Source of the DNA: Emiliania huxleyi CCMP1516
Lineage: Eukaryota; Haptophyta; Isochrysidales; Noelaerhabdaceae
Reading direction: 5' to 3'
Assembly: GCF_000372725.1 (NCBI RefSeq)
Contig: NW_005201192.1
Location: forward strand, 498,378-562,377
DNA: 64,000 nt
The stretch's first letter is position 1. Each line of letters begins with the position of its first letter. Under the pieces are notes generated by a model that saw nothing but the letters and a program-made list of their open reading frames with translations, had not been told where the DNA came from and made no database searches. Below, piece after piece: positions 47,392-58,109 of this stretch. The translations under genes and the position numbers were made by a program.

Positions 47392-47892
47392 TAATGCTGA
47401 CTTTACTACATGGACGGTTGCGGTTGCCTATATGTAGGACTGGTTTTTATTTCGGGTTCTGGGTTCGGCAAAAAAACTCCGACACTGTCCGATCGAAAAT
47501 ATTGGAAAAAATCCGACAACGCGCTCATGTTCCTGAGATGCATTGTGCGCATCCTCAGATGCCACATTCTATCCTGGGATGCATGGACTAACCCAAGATG
47601 AGGGTATCATCTCGGCTCTCGGCACACTTGTGCGTCTGAAGACGACTGCAGTAGAGATGTCACGCGCTATCAAAAGACGCGGGGCACCATCTAAAGATGA
47701 TTAAATCTTCTTGGAGAACCCAATCATAGTGGAGACACCCGGTGTCCTTAGAGATGGAAAACGCATCCTAGATGGCGTTTGCGGTTTGGCATCTAGGATG
47801 CGCATATCATCTGTAGATGGGGGGGTCGCCGCCCCTGACGTTAGGCCAGCTGAACAAAATAATAAGGAAGGCCTACCGGTGACCCACGACGA

Positions 47893-49606
47893 TCATGCGC
47901 TGGATGCGGCCGGCTGCTGGACCCGGACGACGGCCCCGGCTGCAGGTGTGAGTGCAGCGGCCTCGGCGGACGCAAGCGCGGGCGGCGCGAGGCCAGGCGC
48001 GAGGTGGAGAGGCGCCAGCGGGGCATGGGGGCGGAGAGGCGGCTGCTGGGGGGCCGGCAGCTGCGGCAAGTTGAGCGGCGGCCCAAGGGGGAGGTACTGC
48101 GGTTGCAGCTCTGGCCTAGGCACCAGCCGCACGGGCTGCTGGTAGTAGTGCCACGACGGGTTGTAGTGCTGCTGCTGCTGCTGGGCGGCGGCGGCGGCGG
48201 CGTCTGTGTTGCGAACGGCCCGCGGCGGGGCAGAGGAGTTTGCGAGGGCGGCGGCGTGCTGCGGCTGGTACTGCTGCTGCTGGGCCCAGAGGTTGTACGG
48301 AGGCAGGTGCTGCGTACTCAGGTGCTGCACGTGCCACTGATCCACCGCCAGAGCAGCCGCACTCACGCACCCGTGAGGGCCCGCCCCGGGCAAGGCGGCG
48401 GCGCGTGCCATCGGCTGAGCCAGGTTGGGGCGAGGGGCGAGGGGAGGGGCGAGGTGAAGGCCGGGCGGAGGTTGCTGGGAGGGCGGAGGCGGCGCGGGCC
48501 GGGCGCCCATTGGCCCTCCGCTGGCCCCCGCGCCTCCTGCAGCGACTGCGCCGACGGCCGCGACGGAGGGCGACTGCCGCGACGGAGGGCGAAAGTCTCC
48601 CCCAGCCTGGTGCGCCCTGGCCACCGAGTTGCTATCGGTGGCCTGCCGCTTGGCGCTGCGGAGACCGCACGCGTTGCACAGCGTCATGCCGCACCTGCGC
48701 GGCGCGGAGACGGGCCGAAGGATGTGAGGCGAGGAGGGTGTACTCAGGGCAGCGGGTGGGGTGGTGGAGGGGCGGCGTGCGACGGGGGCGTGCGAGGGAC
48801 CTCCACTTCGGAGTCGTCGTCGTGCCGCACCGCTTGCACGCTCGCCCCGCGTGCTGGTCCGGCAGCGCCAAGGGCGAGGGCGACGCCGCCGGGGTGCTCG
48901 CCAGGAGGGCGGTCGGCAAGCCGACACCAGCGGCAGCGGCACCGGCCCTGGCCTGTGCCCACGGCTGGGCAAAGATGATGTTAGCGTAGATGGCGGCGGT
49001 GGCCGCGGCGTTCAGCGTGTGCAAGGCAGCGCCGCGCGGATCGCCGCTAACGGGGTCGGTGGCAAAAACCGCCAGCGGGCCGGTGCCGCCACGAGGCCAT
49101 GTGGGTGCGGCGGTGGCGGCTTGCCCGGTGGGAGGCGCCGAGTGAGGGCGAAGGCGGGAACGTTGGCCGGCCGAGGAGGCGGCCGGCGCCATGGAAAGAG
49201 GCTGCGGTGCTGACAACGGGACGGCGCAGGCGACGGCGAGATTGGCCGGCGCCCGCCGGTCGACAGCCCACTCTTCCTGGTGGCGAGAAAATCGGATCCC
49301 GGCGAGAATTTCGTAGTGCTGCTGCACGGCGTTGGCCGAGCGGCCTGTGCCCAGCGCCGCCGCAATCCCGCTCCAATCGCTGGCACGAGGATTCCTCACC
49401 AGGACTAGGCCGGCAAGCGCTAGCTCCTCCTCCTCGCTCCACCGCGGCTGTCTCGAAGGCGGGTTGCGCTCCCTCGTGCGCCCAGGGTTGTCTGGTGGTT
49501 CCAGCTGCGACATTAGATCTACATTATCGGGACCAACCCTGCGACGCCGTTTCCAGGACATCCTTTGGTTTGCGTTCCTTAGCGAGATTGGTGTAACGCC
49601 GTCCAC
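47893..49606 (-). CDS. Myb/SANT plus GATA zinc-finger transcription factor
   Basis: Nuclear DNA-binding protein. N-terminal Arg-rich patch (MSWKRRRRVG), then a Myb/SANT domain: RWSEEEELALAGLVLVRNP with SDWSGIAAALGTGRS and QQHYEILAG. An Ala/Pro-rich linker leads to the GATA finger: ACKRCGTTTTPKWRS and, after an intron (about 48686-48800), CGMTLCNACGLRSAKRQ, giving the CX2C...CNAC pattern; the loop length depends on the exact splice site. The C-terminal 250 residues are Gln/Pro/Ala-rich (AQQQQQHYNP), a likely activation region, ending at 47893. Neither domain alone is unusual; the combination is uncommon. Element B ends 52 bp beyond the stop, probably in the 3' UTR. Confidence 0.8.
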
Positions 49607-51427
<1,821 letters not shown>

Positions 51428-51502
51428 CGACGGCTCTTCTCAGCGGTGCGGGGTTCGCCGGTGCAGCGATTTTGAGCCCGCCCGCGTCATCTCGGGCCGT
51501 CG
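51428..51502 (-). promoter_or_regulatory. SECIS-like element, type 2, in the SelO 3' UTR
   Basis: On minus: stem I is CGACGGC (51496-51502) with GCCGTCG (51428-51434), perfectly complementary. The quartet strands are ATGA (51487-51490) and TGAG (51439-51442). Stem II pairs GCGGGCGGG with its complement CCCGC...CCGC with one bulge. After 13 bases comes AAAA (51470-51473), the conserved unpaired A block, followed by an apical mini-stem TCGC/GCGA, as in type 2 SECIS. It starts about 72 bases after the stop codon, within the usual range. In eukaryotes SECIS recruits SBP2 to insert selenocysteine at UGA. Confidence 0.7.
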
Positions 51503-51573
51503 AGCGCGTTGCGGAGAGAGGTGAGGGGTGCGCGTCGTCGGCGCGGGGCGGGCCGATTGGCCGCTTCCCGCGC

Positions 51574-53927
51574 CTACGAGGATCAGCTCATGAAGGCGAG
51601 CCCGGGCCTGCCGCGCGCCCAGTCGGGCGTCGGCTGCGCGTAGCGCGGGTCGGCGGAGGGCTGCTCCTCGTACGGGCTGCGCAGCAGCGCGTGCAGCGCG
51701 TGGACCGCGGAGCTGTCGCCGCGCTCGGCCGCCTCGTACGCCTCGGCCAGCATCCAGTTGCGCAGAATGTACTTTGGGTTCGCCGCCGCCATCTCGCGCC
51801 GCCGCTCCCCGTCCGGCCGCGCCTCGGCGCCCACCCTACCCCAGTACCGCGCCGCCCACTCGCGCCACGCCTCGAGGTGCTCCTGCGGCCACTCGGCAGC
51901 GCCGCCGATCGCCGCCGCCCGCGCCGCCGCGAGCCCGTCGCCGCCGTCCGGGAGGTCGTTCGTGAGGTCGCCGAGCGAGCGGAAGAAGACGGTGAAGTCG
52001 ATGCCCTGCGGCCCGGAGCGGGTCGCCATCAGCCCGAAGAGCGACGTCCACAGCTCGGCGGCGTCGTCGTCCCAGGAGACGAGGCCGAGCTTGCGCCTAG
52101 TGGAGCAGGGCGGAGTGGGATGGAAGGTGCTGCTGGCTCGTGCCGGGCGGCGAGGCCGAGCTCTCGCGCCGGTTGTGCTCGTCGTGCGTCGCGTGGAAGA
52201 CGTCGACGAAGACGCTGGAGACGCCTGCGGCGAGAGGGGCGGAGGGGAGGGGTGAGGGGCAGGGGGCAGTGGGAGGAGGGTGGGTGGCGAGAGGGGCTCG
52301 TGGGTGGCGAGATGGGGCGGCGAGCGAAGGCGAGCGAGGGCGAACGGTGCGAGACGGTGCGCCGCTACTCTTCTCGGCTAATCTCGCGCCCTCGCGCGTC
52401 TGCTGCACGGCCTCGTCCGCCTCAGCGCGCGTGAGCCCCTCCTCCGTGGCGACGGCGCGCAGGAGGTCTGCCCACGCCTCGGAGAGGATGGAGAGGTTGA
52501 TGGCCGCCGCCTGCGGGCAAGGCCGTGGACGCGTCACGGGCGAGTCCTCGAACGGCGGCGCGTGTCTGCCGAGGTGCGCCTGAGGCTGCCGCCCGAAGGA
52601 GTACTCCGCCCCTCCGCCCACCCAAGGGCAGTGCATCGGGTCGAACCGCTCGAGGAAGCCGAAGGGGCCGTAGTCGAGCGTCACGCCGCAGAGGGCCGAG
52701 TTGTCCGAGTTCATGTTGCCTGCGTCATGACATAACACGTGACACAATCTAACGACAGTGAGGGCCGAGTTGCCCTCCGAGGTCATGTCACCCTGACAGT
52801 AGCCGACGCGCAGCCACTCTGCCACGAGGCGCGCCTGCCGCTCGCACACCTCGCGAAACAGGAGGACGAGCAGCCGCGACAGCGGCGCCTCCGGCTCCTG
52901 CAGCCACACGGAGGGCGGGGGGGCGGCCTCACCCACCTCGGCCGCACCTCGGCCGCATCTCCGCCCCTCCTGCTGCAAGGGCCTGCTGCTACTACTACCG
53001 CTCGCGCTGCTACTCCTCCCCCCTCCTGCAGCCGCAGGTGTGCAAAGTCGCGGCCGAGAGCGTGCACCGCGAGGGCGCGGAGGAGGGCGGGCTCGTCCCG
53101 CTGGTAAAAGAGCTCAAACTGGCCGAAGCGGAGGAAGGAGGGCGCCACCCTCGCACCCACCGCCCCCGGCTCGAGCCCCACCCGCTCCCTGCCTTGCGAG
53201 TCGTACCACGCCCGCTGGACCGTGTCGCCGCTCGCCACGACCGCGAGGGCGCGCGTCGTCGGGACGCCGAGGTGGTGCATCGCCTGGCACAGCGCGCGGC
53301 GGTGAGGAGGCGCCTCGCGGCTCTGGCAACGGAGGAGGCCTGGCGCGCCTCGCTCGCGAGAAACTCTCGCACCGAGGAGCGGAGCACGGCCCGCCCGTCG
53401 AAGCGGCGGCTGAAGGGCGTGGTGCCCGCACCCTTGAGCTGCACCTCGAGCCCGTTGACCTGGCCGACGGAGATGGCACGCCCGTCGCCCCGCTGCCCGC
53501 CGTACCGCCCCGCGAAGCTGGCGCCGTACGAGGTTGCCCAACACGGGACCGCTTCCGGGACCTTGCCCGCGAAAAACTGCAGAAACTCGTCGCTCTCGCA
53601 GGTCTCGGCCGAGAGGCCGAGCGAGGAGGCGACTTCGGAAGAGTAGGCGACGAGGCGTGGCGCCGGCGCCGGCACCGAAGGACGGACACTCACGTAGTGG
53701 GCGCCTCGGACCTCTCTGCTCAGCTGCGGAGGCTTGCCAGACTCGTCCGGCACGAGCTCGCGGAGCAGCGAATTGTCGACGGCCGATGGCCAGTCGCCGA
53801 TCGCTACGGCGGATATGGTGGCCAGCGTGCGGCGCAGCCCGTGAGCTGTCACGGAGCTGGCGCTCCGCGCCGCGGAAGGGGGCGGTATCATGGAGGTAGC
53901 CGCCGAACACGGTAGCGCCGAACACAC
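51574..53927 (-). CDS. SELENOO: Selenoprotein O (SelO/YdiU pseudokinase AMPylator), with UGA-Sec
   Basis: Mitochondrial protein that transfers AMP to Ser/Thr/Tyr of redox proteins. The N-terminus (MIPPPSAARSASSVTAHGLR, from Met at 53891) looks like a mitochondrial presequence. Motifs: LRELVPDESG, SEVASSLGLS, YGASFAGRYGGQRGDGRAIS with VGQVNGLEVQLKGAG and TTPFSRRFDGRAVLRSSVRE, MHHLGVPTTRALAVV, RVAPSFLRFGQFELF, then across introns YCQGDMTSEG, GNMNSDNSALCGVTLDYGPF with GFLERFDP, and NPKYILRNWMLAEAYEAAER. The frame then reads GLAFMS, TGA (51583-51585), TCC, TCG, TAG: Sec-Ser-Ser-stop, the exact position of Sec in vertebrate SelO. A SECIS-like fold follows. Several introns; those at 52740-52790 and 52160-52390 are only roughly placed. 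Confidence 0.88.
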
Positions 53928-54636
53928 GCTGTCGGAGATATGCGCCTGCGGTGTGAGCTAGGCGACGCTGAACCTGGTCAGATCCCCTCACTGTCGTCGG
54001 CGCGGCACGCTCTTGTTTCTTATCAGCCCACTCTTTCCTTTGCACCTGATGCTACAGAGGGCTGACAGCGCGATCACCCCCAACTGTGTGAAGTGTCGCG
54101 CTCTCATTCATGACCGGTCTCAATGCCCCACCCCCCGCCTGCGCGCGGGCCTTCTAGGCCCGCGGGTAGTCTCCCCCCATCCCCAGGGCCTCCAGGGCTC
54201 GCACCTCAACCTCTCACAGACCAGCGCACAGCGCCATAGGACGTATTTTCTTCTCATAACAAGGCTGTGAATGCGCGCGGGCCTTCTAGGCCCGCGGGTA
54301 GTCTCCCCCCATTCCCAGGGCCTCCAGGGCTCGCACCTCAACCTCTCACAGACCAGCGCACAGCGGTCAGCGCCATAGGAGGTATTTTCTTCTCTCAATA
54401 ACAAGGCTGTGAACCCATACAAGGGACAAAAACAAGGGACCCAGAACATATGCGAGTTTGAGCCCCGGAGGCGCAGGGATGGGGGTCGACCTCCCTACAG
54501 ACGCTGAATGGGTGCGTTCACACTGACTCTCCCTGGGGCTCAGACACCACAGACGACTGTGAGGACGAGAAAGAACAGGAGTGAGGAGAAAATCGTTTCT
54601 GGCATCGCCCACATCGGTCTTGTGTATCACACGTTT
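53928..54636. other. Intergenic with a tandemly doubled repeat
   Basis: Apart from the 54141-54412 duplication, it has no recognisable feature. Confidence 0.6.
54141..54412. repeat. 132-bp direct duplication (54141-54270 and 54273-54412)
   Basis: Each copy has GCGCGCGGGCCTTCTAGGCC, CGCGGGTAGTCTCCCCCCAT, GGGCCTCCAGGGCTCGCACC, CACAGACCAGCGCACAGCG, CCATAGGA and TATTTTCTTCTC, and ends ACAAGGCTGTGAA. The last third matches, inverted, the flank at 21211-21345. Confidence 0.9.
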
Positions 54637-55677
54637 TCACACCTCCCACCCCGCTCTTCGATACCGCCGCAGCTGCGACTCCACCCCTTCCAGCCCACCA
54701 GTGTGGAGGTACAGGGTGGTCGCGTCGCCCTCGCCCGCGCGCTCGTGCGAGAGGAGCGTGTCGAAGAGCACTCGCAGGGCGTGCGGCGCGTACAGCAGGT
54801 CGACGTCGAGGCCGGCGCGGGCCGCCTCCTGCCACATCGCCAGCTCCTCCCCGTCGAGGGCGCCGAAGTGGTGCGCCGCGCCGCCCGGCATCGCGAGCGT
54901 GCGGGGCAGTGCCTTTCTGTTAGTTCCTACGGCGCCGCCCGTGCAGCGGTCGAGCGCGAGCATCTGCGCCTCGATGTAGTCTCCGTCGCCGACGCACGGC
55001 ACCGCCCACACGGTGACGGCGCTGGTCTGCGAGAGGTGGCGCGCGAGGAAGAGGGCCGTCGTGCCGGTGCCCGCCGGGACGACGAGGTCGAGCCGCCCGC
55101 TCCTCGGCTGCCACCACTCGCGCACCTCGCGCGCCAGGGTCGCGACGCCGGGCTCGGCCAGCGCCGCAGCGCCGCCTTGCGGCAGCCAGAGCGCCTCCGG
55201 GGGGAGGAGGGCGGCCGGCGGCCGAGGCGCGACCGCAGGCAGCACTCCGCCGCCCGCGCCAAAGAGAGACGCGTACTCCGCGTCTGCCAGCTCGACCAGC
55301 TCCATCCCGAGGGAGAGCGCCCGCTCGAGGTTGCCGCTCGGGGCGGCAGCCAGCCACCGAGGGAGCGGCTTGGTAAAGTAGAGGAAGCGGGCACCGTGCG
55401 CGTCCGCCACCGCCGCAAGCGCCGCCATCGCGTTCGACTGGTGCCCACCGAACGAGCCAATCAGGCTCGGGCCGGGCGACATGGCCTCGAGTGCAAGCAG
55501 CTTCCGAGCCTTGTTGCCCGACACCCCCGAGCCCAGCGCAAGCCTGTCGTCGCGCTTGACCAGCAGCTGGGTGCCGCGCAGCGAGAATGCTTCGATGGGA
55601 GAGGCCGCGAGCTGATGCGCCGTCCCGTGGCAGACTCCGACCGCCAGCATGGCTTGGCAGCGAGCGCGGGCCGGCAT
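54637..55677 (-). CDS. PLP-dependent ACC deaminase / D-cysteine desulfhydrase family
   Basis: Fold type II PLP enzyme of 346 residues, close to the family's usual length, in one uninterrupted exon, which is unusual here. LLVKRDDRLALGSGVSGNK with ARKL holds the PLP lysine; SLIGSFGGHQSNAMAALAAV is the phosphate/substrate loop; LVVPAGTGTTALFLARHL is the glycine-rich phosphate-binding turn; and VDLLYAPHALRVLFDTL and LYLHTGGLEG form the C-terminal part. The family includes 1-aminocyclopropane-1-carboxylate deaminase and D-cysteine desulfhydrase; they cannot be told apart here. Intronless structure might mean bacterial origin, but the base composition matches its neighbours. Confidence 0.85.
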   Translation of the reverse strand: MPARARCQAMLAVGVCHGTAHQLAASPIEAFSLRGTQLLVKRDDRLALGSGVSGNKARKLLALEAMSPGPSLIGSFGGHQSNAMAALAAVADAHGARFLYFTKPLPRWLAAAPSGNLERALSLGMELVELADAEYASLFGAGGGVLPAVAPRPPAALLPPEALWLPQGGAAALAEPGVATLAREVREWWQPRSGRLDLVVPAGTGTTALFLARHLSQTSAVTVWAVPCVGDGDYIEAQMLALDRCTGGAVGTNRKALPRTLAMPGGAAHHFGALDGEELAMWQEAARAGLDVDLLYAPHALRVLFDTLLSHERAGEGDATTLYLHTGGLEGVESQLRRYRRAGWEV

Positions 55678-56028
55678 CAGCGAGAATGCTTGATGGGAGA
55701 GGCCAGATGCGCACAGGGCCGTGTGTGTATTCTCTTCTCAAAAATAACGCACGGGCCCTCAGCGGAGCTGGGAAGAGGACCGCCGCAAGCGGCGTGGCGT
55801 GGAGCGGTTGTGCATCCCTCCGGGGGCCCCTCTGCGCCGGGGAGGCGTTGTTGGAGGCTAGGACGCAAGCGTCCGTCGCCCTTTTCAAACTCGGGGCCCA
55901 CTCCGCTACGCTCCGACCCGAATTTGGAGGGCCTGAAAGTTTAAGGTGTTGCTGCGCAAAAGGGGTCGGACACAGGGCGCAGCTCATGCTAAGAGCTAGA
56001 AGAGGAGATAGAGAGAACAACCACCCTA
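55678..56028. other. Intergenic, mostly dispersed repeat R1
   Basis: R1 copy 2 fills 55771-55970. A TATTCTCTTCTCAAAAATAAC word at 55728-55747 resembles the end of the 54141-54412 repeat. Confidence 0.6.
55771..55970 (+). repeat. Dispersed repeat R1, copy 2
   Basis: The fullest copy. It includes the block GGAGGCTAGGACGCAAGCGT followed by CCGTCGCC, which copy 3 also has and copy 1 lacks. Its antisense frame and that of copy 3 encode the same ATDACVLASNNASPAQRGP string, so the similarity is high. Confidence 0.9.
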
Positions 56029-56029
56029 G

Positions 56030-56317
56030 AAGCAGCAGCACCCATGCTTCGAGACGGCCTCGAGCGACATTGGCAAGCTCCCAATCACAGAAGCAGACAT
56101 GCCTCTGCGATGGTACGGCCTCGAGGGCAAATTCACGACCCAGTTCTATCTGGGTGGGGCGAGACCAGGACAGAAGGCCAACTCCGCGCTCTCCACCGCC
56201 ATGGACCGCTCTTCCATCCACCACAGCTTTGATCAGGGCTGGTCTGGCAAGGCTGGGCTCCGGGATCACAACATCGGGAGCCTCAAGACTGCGCGCACGA
56301 TGCTCCGGAGAGAGTAG
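56030..56317 (+). CDS. PIERCE-like flagellar microtubule inner protein, 5' part not found
   Basis: From a CTAG acceptor-like site at 56026-56029 the frame reads HPCFETASSDIGKLPITEAD with MPLRWYGLEGKFTTQFYLGG, then ARPGQKANSALSTAMDRSSI with HHSFDQGWSGKAGL, ending LRRE and a stop. The order 'Y/F-x-T-S-S-x-x-G, P-T/I-x-x-x-M-P, F/W-Y-x-x-x-x-K-F, G-G, N-S/T-L-N/S' resembles PIERCE1/2, small proteins lining ciliary doublets. An N-terminal exon with the usual R-T-x-P-R-F part is not visible; repeat R1 copy 2 lies where it might have been. A shorter start at Met 56099 is possible. Haptophytes are flagellate, which fits. Confidence 0.45.
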   Translation, partial: KQQHPCFETASSDIGKLPITEADMPLRWYGLEGKFTTQFYLGGARPGQKANSALSTAMDRSSIHHSFDQGWSGKAGLRDHNIGSLKTARTMLRRE

Positions 56318-56892
56318 GTGTACCATACCCCTTTGCTAGCGCATATGCTACAGCTGCCCCGGGCGGCGCCGCGGCAGGCTGCCACACCTGGGGGCTTGGG
56401 CGCTGCTTGCGGAAGCCGCTCTCTCGAGATACTCGTTTATGCACAATATCTCTCTGTCTGCCCCGCTCTAGTCTCCCGCGCTCTCGCCACTCGGGGCTCT
56501 AGCCTCTGCCGCGCGTCGTTGGCCTCGATGTGGCGGACGGGCCGCGGGCGCCGCAACGCGGAATAATTAGTAAAAAGTTCGGTAACACCACCACCAAAAT
56601 TAGTGCTCCACAAGGTCAAGAACTCTCCCACGCCTGTGGTGGATGGAAGTATCAAGAGCCACGAAACTCCGCCGCCACTCCCAAAACGAAGTGTGCGCCG
56701 TGACACCAATGGTGTCGCACACACACGCTCTCCGACTCCGTCTCGTGCGTCGGTGTGGCACACCGACTAACACACACACATTGGAACAACACGCATGAGC
56801 CGCGGGCTGCGCGGGCTGCGCGGCGATGTCCAGACGCCGGCGCACAGTCCAAAGCGTAGTGTCAGTCTCGCTGCGAAAGGCGGCCGCGCCCA
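56318..56892. other. Intergenic; nothing recognised
   Basis: A short A/T-rich patch (56562-56600) is the only contrast in base composition. No repeat copy or coding signal found. Confidence 0.6.
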
Positions 56893-57936
56893 TCATTGCG
56901 CGCCCTCTCCCAGCGCGCGCCCGAGGAAGGCGCTCGCGCGGTCGACGACTCTGGCCACCGTCGAGGGCGAGTAGATGCGGCCGGTGATGACGTGCGGCTC
57001 CTCCGAGTCGAGCACGTCGACAAACTCGGCGGCGGCGGCGGCGAGCTGGCAGCGCATCGCCGCGTACGACACCACCGGGTCGGCCGGGTTCGCGAAGACT
57101 AGCGTGGGCAGGCGCGCGCGGCCGATGGCGGCGACGTCTGCGAGCTGCACGCTCGTGTAGACGGCGCAGAGGTTGACGACCGACTCGGAGGGGTAGGCCA
57201 TCGTGCAGACGCGGGCCTGCTCCTCGGACACGAACGGCACGTGGTGCGTCCTCCCCGCCACGCAGTGCACCAGCCTCGTGGCCGCCGGCAGCGGCAGCAG
57301 CAGCGCGGGCCACTTGAAGAGAGCGTACGCCCGGCCGGCGAGCGAGAGGGCGAAGCCGGGAGAGACGAGCACGAGCGCGGCGAGGGCCGGCCTCGCCCAC
57401 GCCTGGCAGGCGAGCCACACCGCGAGCGTCCCTCCCGTCGAGCAGCCGACCAGGACGACCCTCCTGCCCGCCAGCCGGCCGAGCGCGAGAGAGACGGCGG
57501 CGTCGCGGAGGAGCTCGCCGCATTTGGCTTGCTCGCACAGGCCGCGCCCCGCCCGCTCCGGCGGCGCGAGCCCGTGCCCGCTCAGCCGCACGCGCACCAG
57601 GTTGGCGCCCAGCTGCGTGGCAATCTCCGCGTCGGCGGGGTCAATCTCCTCTGGCGACGCGGACCAGCCGTGGAGAAAGACGACGGCGACGTCGGTCGCC
57701 GCGCCGCGCCTGCCCGCCCACCGCACGCACGAGCTCACGCCTGGCTGCAGTGGCCCCGCCCGCTCGTCCCGCTCCGAGAGGTACGCCTCGATGCCATCCA
57801 CGCCGATGCCAGGAGGGAGCGGGTCGCTCAGGTGGTCCGCAGGGGCGCTCAGAAGCGACACGACCTCGTAGTAGCGTGTGAGGACCGCGGCGAGGAGCAG
57901 CGTGAGCGCCGCTAGAAGAAAGGGCCAAGCCAGCAT
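56893..57936 (-). CDS. Membrane-anchored alpha/beta hydrolase
   Basis: 347 residues, one exon. An N-terminal hydrophobic helix (residues 1-20, FLLAALTLLLAAVL) should anchor it or act as a signal. The oxyanion strand VAVVFLHGWSASP, nucleophile elbow VVLVGCSTGGTLAVWLA (Ser in G-C-S-T-G), acid region LVFANPADPVVS and His region SEEPHVITGRIYSPSTV give a full catalytic triad. It looks like a lysophospholipase or carboxylesterase type; the substrate is unknown. The 5' flank, starting one base before the ATG, is a copy of the 57-bp repeat also found at 8755-8811. Confidence 0.85.
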   Translation of the reverse strand: MLAWPFLLAALTLLLAAVLTRYYEVVSLLSAPADHLSDPLPPGIGVDGIEAYLSERDERAGPLQPGVSSCVRWAGRRGAATDVAVVFLHGWSASPEEIDPADAEIATQLGANLVRVRLSGHGLAPPERAGRGLCEQAKCGELLRDAAVSLALGRLAGRRVVLVGCSTGGTLAVWLACQAWARPALAALVLVSPGFALSLAGRAYALFKWPALLLPLPAATRLVHCVAGRTHHVPFVSEEQARVCTMAYPSESVVNLCAVYTSVQLADVAAIGRARLPTLVFANPADPVVSYAAMRCQLAAAAAEFVDVLDSEEPHVITGRIYSPSTVARVVDRASAFLGRALGEGAQ

Positions 57937-57937
57937 C

Positions 57938-58003
57938 TGGTCTCACAGTGTGCCGGCAGTCGCCGAGCAGTGTCGCTCACACAGTCGCTCACACAAGCCG
58001 CAG
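57938..58003 (+). repeat. 57-bp repeat, second copy (first at 8755-8811)
   Basis: Begins TGGTCTCACAGTGTGCCGGC and runs through GTCGCCGAGCAGTGTCGCTC; this copy has an extra ACACAGTCGCTC before ACACAAGCCGCAGC. The first copy is 49 kb away in the same orientation. Confidence 0.95.
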
Positions 58004-58109
58004 CGCCGAGTAAACGGAAAGAATTTAAACAAAACAACTCTCTCTCACAGCACACAGGCTCGACACAGGTGCGAACGGAAAGAATTCTTAAGCCCCGCCT
58101 CTCTCACAG

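Larger units (their letters stand above)
45065..47841. mobile_element. Element B: 2.8-kb inverted-repeat element with CATCT...AGATG dyads
   Basis: Terminal arms 45065-45110 and 47795-47841 are reverse complements at about 44 of 46 positions and begin/end ACGTCAGGGGCGGCGAC. Inside are nested inverted-repeat element C, a SINE-like copy, a tandemly doubled 348-bp unit, and many short dyads of the form CATCT-n-AGATG or GCATC-n-GATGC: 45121-45135 (TGCATCTAAGATGCA), and near 46873, 47550, 47690 and 47808. No transposase is seen. The right end is 52 bp from the stop codon of the Myb/GATA gene. Target-site duplications are not evident. Confidence 0.6.

Noticed and set aside
54920-56326. 468-residue minus-strand frame
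   Set aside because: Overlaps the PLP enzyme in another frame on the same strand and repeat R1; low-complexity Arg/Pro/Ala content.
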